Source: Clostridiales bacterium
GTDB taxonomy: Bacteria > Bacillota > Clostridia > Christensenellales > CAG-138
Length of the DNA stretch: 64,000 bases
Direction of reading: 5' to 3'
Assembly: GCA_004554165.1 (NCBI GenBank)
Contig: SFNQ01000003.1
Location: 1-64,000, forward strand
Part shown: in pieces, positions 59,649 through 64,000 of the stretch
Position numbering within the stretch: the first letter of the stretch is position 1
How the letters are laid out: the number at the start of each line of letters is the position of its first letter
Notes under the pieces: generated by a model
Seen by the model: the letters and a program-made list of their open reading frames with translations, nothing else
Told to the model about the DNA's origin: nothing
Database searches by the model: none
Made by a program: the position numbers and the translations under genes

Positions 59649-61376
59649 ATGCTGAAAAAACTGTTGGCCTATGTCCGGGGCTATACCTGGAGCTCGATTC
59701 TCACGCCCCTTACCGTCATGGGCGAGGTCATTCTCGAGGTGTTTATCCCCCTGTACATGTCAAAAATCATCGACGTTGGGATTCCAAACGCCGATCTCCC
59801 CTATGTGCTGCGAACCGGCGGGCTCATGGTGCTGATGGCGCTGGGAGCGCTGCTGTTCGGCGTTCTGGGCGCGCGCCTTGCCGTTTACTCCTCCAACGGC
59901 GCGGCGAAGAATCTCCGTCTTGCGCTGTTCGACAGGATCGAGTCGCTCTCCTTTAAAAATACGGATAAGTTCTCCACCGCCACGCTGGTCACCCGCCTGA
60001 CCAACGATATTACCAACGTCCAGCAGTCCTACCAGATGATGATCCGGCTGCTGGCGCGCTCGCCGCTGATGCTGATTCTCGCCACGATCTTTGCTGTGCG
60101 CATCAGCCCGGAGCTTTCGGTCATCATCCTCTGCGCCATCCCCCTGCTGGGCGGCGCCATGGCGCTCATTACCAAGCTGGCCTTCCCGCGCTTTGAAGCG
60201 ATGCTGAAAAAGTACGACGCCATGAACGCCCGCACACAGGAGACGCTGATCGCCATCCGCGTGGTCAAGGCCTTCGTGCGGGGCGATTATGAGACCGTCC
60301 GCTTCAACGAGAGCGCGGCGGCCCTCAAAAACGCCCAGAAGCGGGCGGAAAAGCTCTTCATCATCGCCTCGCCCCTCATGCAGATCAGCATGTACGCCTG
60401 CATCATCGGCGTCATCTGGCTGGGCGGCGGCCATGTGCTCGACGGAAATCTCCAGTCCGGCTCGCTGATCAGCTTCATCACCTATATCTCGCAGATTCTG
60501 ATGTCGCTGATGATGATTACCATGGCCTTTGTCAACTTCGTCCTCTCCTCCGCCTCTGCCGAGCGCATCTGCGAGGTGCTGGATGAAACGCCCGCCATCA
60601 ACGACGATGGGGCCGCGCCCGCGCTCACCGTGGACAACGGCGGCATCCAGTTCGACGACGTGTGCTTTTCCTACGCGGACGATCCCGGCAACCTCACGCT
60701 GTCGCACATCAACCTGTCCATCCGTTCCGGCGAGCTGATCGGCATCCTCGGCGGCTCCGGCTCGGGCAAGACCTCGCTGGTGCAGCTCATTCCGCGCCTG
60801 TACGACGTGCTCTCCGGCAGCGTCCGCGTCGCCGGGCACGATGTACGGGAGTATCCCGTCGAAACCCTCCGCGAAAGCATCGGCATGGTGCTGCAAAAGA
60901 ATGTGCTCTTCTCCGGCACCATTCTTGACAACCTCCGCTGGGGCAAGCCGGACGCCACGCAGGAGGAAATTGAGGCCGCCTGCCGCGCCGCCGCCGCCCA
61001 CGATTTCATCATGGGCTTTCCCGACGGCTATCAGACCGTACTCGGCCAGGGCGGCGTGAACGTCTCCGGCGGACAGAAGCAGCGCCTGTGCATCGCCCGC
61101 GCGCTGCTCCGGCAGCCCAAAATCCTGATTCTTGACGATTCCACCTCCGCCGTGGACACCGCAACCGACGCGGCCATCCGCCATGCGCTGCGCACGGAGC
61201 TGCCCGACGCCACAAAGCTCATCATCGCCCAGCGCGTGACGAGCATTATGGATGCGGATCGCATCATCGTCATGCACGAGGGCGCCATTGACGCGGTCGG
61301 CACCCACGAAACGCTGCTGGCAAGCAACAAAATCTATCAGGAAGTCTATCATTCTCAGCAGAAGGGGGTGGCCTGA
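59649..61376 (+). CDS. ABC exporter half, degenerate-site subunit
   Basis: 575 residues: six helices, then one nucleotide domain. Walker A GGSGSGKTSL, signature NVSGGQKQRLCIARALL, Walker B ILILDDSTSAVD. Two catalytic residues are altered: the Glu after Walker B is Asp, and the switch His is Gln (IIAQRVTSI). This marks the degenerate half of a heterodimeric exporter of the TM287 type. It starts directly after the MarR stop. With the next gene it probably forms one drug or lipid exporter, controlled by MarR. Confidence 0.9.
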   Translation: MLKKLLAYVRGYTWSSILTPLTVMGEVILEVFIPLYMSKIIDVGIPNADLPYVLRTGGLMVLMALGALLFGVLGARLAVYSSNGAAKNLRLALFDRIESLSFKNTDKFSTATLVTRLTNDITNVQQSYQMMIRLLARSPLMLILATIFAVRISPELSVIILCAIPLLGGAMALITKLAFPRFEAMLKKYDAMNARTQETLIAIRVVKAFVRGDYETVRFNESAAALKNAQKRAEKLFIIASPLMQISMYACIIGVIWLGGGHVLDGNLQSGSLISFITYISQILMSLMMITMAFVNFVLSSASAERICEVLDETPAINDDGAAPALTVDNGGIQFDDVCFSYADDPGNLTLSHINLSIRSGELIGILGGSGSGKTSLVQLIPRLYDVLSGSVRVAGHDVREYPVETLRESIGMVLQKNVLFSGTILDNLRWGKPDATQEEIEAACRAAAAHDFIMGFPDGYQTVLGQGGVNVSGGQKQRLCIARALLRQPKILILDDSTSAVDTATDAAIRHALRTELPDATKLIIAQRVTSIMDADRIIVMHEGAIDAVGTHETLLASNKIYQEVYHSQQKGVA

Positions 61377-61378
61377 CC

Positions 61379-63259
61379 ATGGCAGGTCCCGGACATATGA
61401 GGGGCATTGCGAAGCCGAAAGACACGAAAAAAACCTTTGCCCGGCTGTTCGCTTATCTGAGGGATTATCCCGTACAGCTCCTTGTGATCGTATGCAGCCT
61501 GATCCTGTCCTCCGGCGCAGCGGTGTTTGGCACCTATATGCTCAAACCCCTGTTCAACAGCATCGCAGCGCTGTTTGCGCAGGGCGCAAGCTCCATGCTG
61601 CCGATGCTGGGCTCCGTGCTGGCGCTGGCGGCGATCTATGCGCTGGGCGCGCTGGGCACCTTCCTTGGCAACCGGCTGCTGCTGAACGTCTCCACCGGCA
61701 TTCTGGAAAAGGTGCGCCGCCAGATGTTTGCAAAGCTCCAGAAGCTCCCGCTGCGCTACTTTGACAGCCGCACGCACGGCGAAATTATGAGCCGCTTTTC
61801 CAACGATACGGATACGCTGCGCGAAATGCTGAGCCAGGGCATCCCGCAGCTTTTGACCAGCTCCATCACCATTATCGGCGTAATCGTCATGATGCTGCTG
61901 CTCTCGCCCGTGCTGCTGCTGGTGGTATTCGTGGTGTTCCTTCTCATGCTGTTCGTCATCAAGGGCATTGGCGGCAGGTCCGCCGTCTACTTCAAGCAGC
62001 GGCAGGAGGCGCTGGCCGCGGCCAACGGCTATGTGGAGGAGATGATCGAGGGCCAGCGCGAGGTCAAGGTCTTTTGCCACGAGGACGCGGTGCGCGAGGA
62101 ATTCGGCCTTCTCTCGGAAACGCTGCGCCGCGCTTCCACCAGCGCCATGACCTTCGCCATGATCCTCATGCCCATCATGGGCAATCTCAGCTATGTGCTG
62201 TACGCTGCGACCGCAGCCATCGGCGCGGGCATGACCATCGCGGGGCTGCTGGACATCGGCACCATCGCCGCGTTTTTGCAGTACACGCGGCAGTTTACCA
62301 ACCCGCTGACGCAGATTTCGCAGCAATTCAACGGTATTCTCAACGCCCTTGCCGGCGCGGAGCGCATCTTCGAGCTGATCGACGAGCAGCCCGAGGTGGA
62401 CGAGGGCTCGGTTACGCTGACCTATGCGGAAAAGAATGCGGACGGCACGCTCCGCGAGTGCGACCATTATACCGGCGTCTGGGCCTGGAAGTGCCCGGAT
62501 GCGGACGGGTTCCGCCTGGTTGAGCTGCTGGGCGACGTGCGCTTCCATGACGTCACCTTTGCCTATGAGGAAGGTCATGACGTGCTGAAAAACGTCACGC
62601 TTTACGCCAAGCCCGGCCAGAAAATCGCCTTTGTGGGCTCCACGGGCGCGGGCAAGACCACCATCACCAACCTGATCAACCGCTTTTACGACGTGCAGCA
62701 GGGGCGCATCACCTACGACGGCATCGACGTTCGGGACATCAAAAAGGACGACCTGCGCCGCTCCCTCTCCATGGTGCTTCAGGACACCCACCTGTTCACC
62801 GGCACCGTCCGCGATAACATCCGCTACGGCAACCTGCACGCTACCGAGGAGCAGATCGTGCGCGCGGCAAAGCTGGCCAACGCCGATTCCTTCATCCGTC
62901 ACCTGCCGCAGGGCTACGATACCGTGCTCACCGCAGACGGCGTTAACCTCTCCCAGGGCCAGCGCCAGCTCATCGCCATTGCCCGCGCCGCGGTGGAAAA
63001 CGCGCCGGTGCTCATTCTTGACGAGGCCACAAGCTCCATCGACACGCGCACCGAAGGGCTCATCGAGCAGGGCATGGACCAGCTTATGGCGGGCCGCACG
63101 GTATTTGTCATCGCCCACCGGCTGTCCACCGTGCGCAACGCCAACGCCATTATGGTGCTCGAACACGGGGAAATCATTGAGCGCGGCGACCACGACGACC
63201 TCATCGCCCAGCAGGGTAAGTACTACCAGCTCTACATGGGCATGTTTGAGCTGAGCTGA
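61379..63259 (+). CDS. ABC exporter half, catalytic-site subunit
   Basis: 626 residues with six helices and a nucleotide domain. Walker A GSTGAGKTTITN, Walker B VLILDEATSSID with the catalytic Glu, switch His in FVIAHRLSTV. The signature is NLSQGQRQLIAIARA (LSQGQ rather than LSGGQ). In a heterodimer this signature faces the partner's degenerate site, which matches the asymmetric scheme. Between the helices and the nucleotide domain is an insert of about 40 residues (AEKNADGTLRECDHYTGVWA). It follows the first half by two bases. Confidence 0.9.
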   Translation: MAGPGHMRGIAKPKDTKKTFARLFAYLRDYPVQLLVIVCSLILSSGAAVFGTYMLKPLFNSIAALFAQGASSMLPMLGSVLALAAIYALGALGTFLGNRLLLNVSTGILEKVRRQMFAKLQKLPLRYFDSRTHGEIMSRFSNDTDTLREMLSQGIPQLLTSSITIIGVIVMMLLLSPVLLLVVFVVFLLMLFVIKGIGGRSAVYFKQRQEALAAANGYVEEMIEGQREVKVFCHEDAVREEFGLLSETLRRASTSAMTFAMILMPIMGNLSYVLYAATAAIGAGMTIAGLLDIGTIAAFLQYTRQFTNPLTQISQQFNGILNALAGAERIFELIDEQPEVDEGSVTLTYAEKNADGTLRECDHYTGVWAWKCPDADGFRLVELLGDVRFHDVTFAYEEGHDVLKNVTLYAKPGQKIAFVGSTGAGKTTITNLINRFYDVQQGRITYDGIDVRDIKKDDLRRSLSMVLQDTHLFTGTVRDNIRYGNLHATEEQIVRAAKLANADSFIRHLPQGYDTVLTADGVNLSQGQRQLIAIARAAVENAPVLILDEATSSIDTRTEGLIEQGMDQLMAGRTVFVIAHRLSTVRNANAIMVLEHGEIIERGDHDDLIAQQGKYYQLYMGMFELS

Positions 63260-63644
63260 GCGGCGGAATCGGGCCGGGGCCGGCGCGCTCCGGCAGCCCG
63301 GCAGGCGTGGCCCGCAGCGCACACGGGAGGCCGCGCCTTTCCGCCGGTCCGGAAGGCCTCCACCGCGACCGGGCCAACAGGCCCCGCCGCAGGCAAAAAA
63401 CACACGGGGCTCTCCCCGTGCGCTCAGCGTGTCAAAAAAGTGGCTGAACGCCACTTTTTTTGAGTTTTCTCGTTCGCTGCCTGTGCCTATGGCAGCGCTT
63501 TTGCGGATTTGCCGCGCATGTCGCCAAATCCGACCAAAGCCTCCGTGGGCTGCGGCCTCCGAATCCCCCGGAAGCTTTTTCGGCAGCCTCAGCACGCGGG
63601 CCTTTCCCCTGTGCTTATAATAAACTGTACCGCTTCCTCTGCGC
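63260..63644. other. 385-base convergent region with a partial repeat A
   Basis: GC-rich, no gene. GTGTC..AAAAAAGTGGC / GCCACTTTTTT near 63,429-63,464 is the first hairpin of repeat A alone, followed by a different second hairpin (CGGATTTG / CAAATCCG, about 63,503-63,531). CACGGGG/CCCCGTG near 63,402-63,421 is another short stem. Confidence 0.6.
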
Positions 63645-64000
63645 TCAGTCCCCGCTTTGATAGCCCCGGGGGTTTTGGGACTGCCAGCGCCAGGAATCCC
63701 GGCACATATCCTCCAGCGTGCGCTCTGCGCGCCAGTGGAGAATCTGCTCGCTCCTCTTGGGGTCCGCATAGACCGTGGCAAGGTCGCCCGCGCGACGCTC
63801 CGTGATGCGGTATGGCACGGCCACGCCGTTCACGCGCTCAAAGGCATGCACCATTTCCAGCACGCTGGTACCGCGCCCGGTGCCGAGGTTGAAGACCGCC
63901 GCTCCCTCATGCGCCTTGAGGTAATCCATGGCCGCCACATGCCCGCGCGCCAGGTCCACCACGTGCAGGTAGTCCCGCACGCCCGTACCGTCCGGCGTGT
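63645..64000 (-). CDS. galE: UDP-glucose 4-epimerase, C-terminal part
   Basis: The gene runs off the right edge; 118 residues are visible, starting with TPDGTGVRDYLHVVDLARGH. This is the GalE signature, followed by FNLGTGRGTSVLEMVHAFER, and ERRAGDLATVYADPKRSEQI, then LGW-like LHWRAERTLEDMCRDSWRWQ. The enzyme interconverts UDP-glucose and UDP-galactose for sugar use or glycan synthesis. The usual length is about 330 residues, so two thirds are outside. The last residues NPRGYQSGD are normal for the family. Confidence 0.93.
   Translation of the reverse strand, partial: TPDGTGVRDYLHVVDLARGHVAAMDYLKAHEGAAVFNLGTGRGTSVLEMVHAFERVNGVAVPYRITERRAGDLATVYADPKRSEQILHWRAERTLEDMCRDSWRWQSQNPRGYQSGD

Noticed and set aside
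1..64000. CRISPR arrays, tRNA or rRNA genes
   Set aside because: I looked for regularly spaced direct repeats of 25-40 bases, cloverleaf genes and rRNA words and found none; the 20-base-period repeats at 24,781 have only three units and no spacers.

Overview
The window joins a mobile element (about 1-25,000) to GC-rich chromosomal DNA (about 25,000-64,000) of a low-copy-repeat-bearing Gram-positive bacterium, most probably a gut Clostridia/Eubacteriales member. The evidence is sigma-A promoters with TTGACA/TATAAT boxes, Shine-Dalgarno sites of the AGGAGG type, lipoboxes, a DacF-like carboxypeptidase, a fused TRAP permease and a long-form HflX. Nothing allows a species name.

Element, replication and packaging half (1-13.8 kb, minus strand). 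From a perfect consensus promoter at 13,792-13,820 the genes run leftward: a large HTH protein, two small proteins, a sigma-like HTH protein, a small accessory protein, a DUF2800 nuclease, a DUF2815 ssDNA-binding protein, a small membrane protein, a family A DNA polymerase (frame broken), a DUF4406 protein, a D5-type primase-helicase, a VRR-NUC nuclease, an SNF2 helicase, a DUF1492-like late regulator, HNH, terminase small subunit, a short SAM synthetase and the start of a ParB-domain DNA methyltransferase. This is the usual order of a siphovirus-like prophage. No integrase is visible, so the other end lies outside the window.

Element, control and cargo half (13.8-25 kb). A Y-family DNA polymerase (minus) is divergent from an XRE repressor and an ImmA-type metalloprotease (plus). 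Between them lies an array of GAACTT half-sites and a perfect promoter. A second HTH gene then heads a defence-like operon: two adenine methyltransferase genes (the first without a catalytic motif), a membrane-anchored small protein, a GIY-YIG/SF2 helicase fusion with a C-terminal UvrD-type Tudor-like domain, a DUF262/HNH protein, and a small unknown protein. Base composition alternates in blocks across this operon. It ends at 20-bp-period repeats near the chromosome junction.

Chromosome (25-64 kb). In order: an SDR-family protein; DUF1015 and aspartokinase; two lipoprotein metallophosphoesterases around a GT-C type membrane glycosyltransferase; a branched-chain amino acid ABC operon preceded by a possible attenuator leader peptide; an orphan sigma region 2 protein; a HAD phosphatase and an EamA exporter; a TAXI-TRAP operon with a cre-like site; an exported protein with a two-component system; a D,D-carboxypeptidase; a DUF6020-type membrane protein, a lipoprotein and a PIG-L deacetylase; TspO; HflX with a JAMM-like N-terminal motif; a MarR regulator with a heterodimeric ABC exporter; and the end of galE. 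Two families of palindromic repeats (A: 195-197 bp, B: about 120-130 bp) punctuate the intergenic regions.
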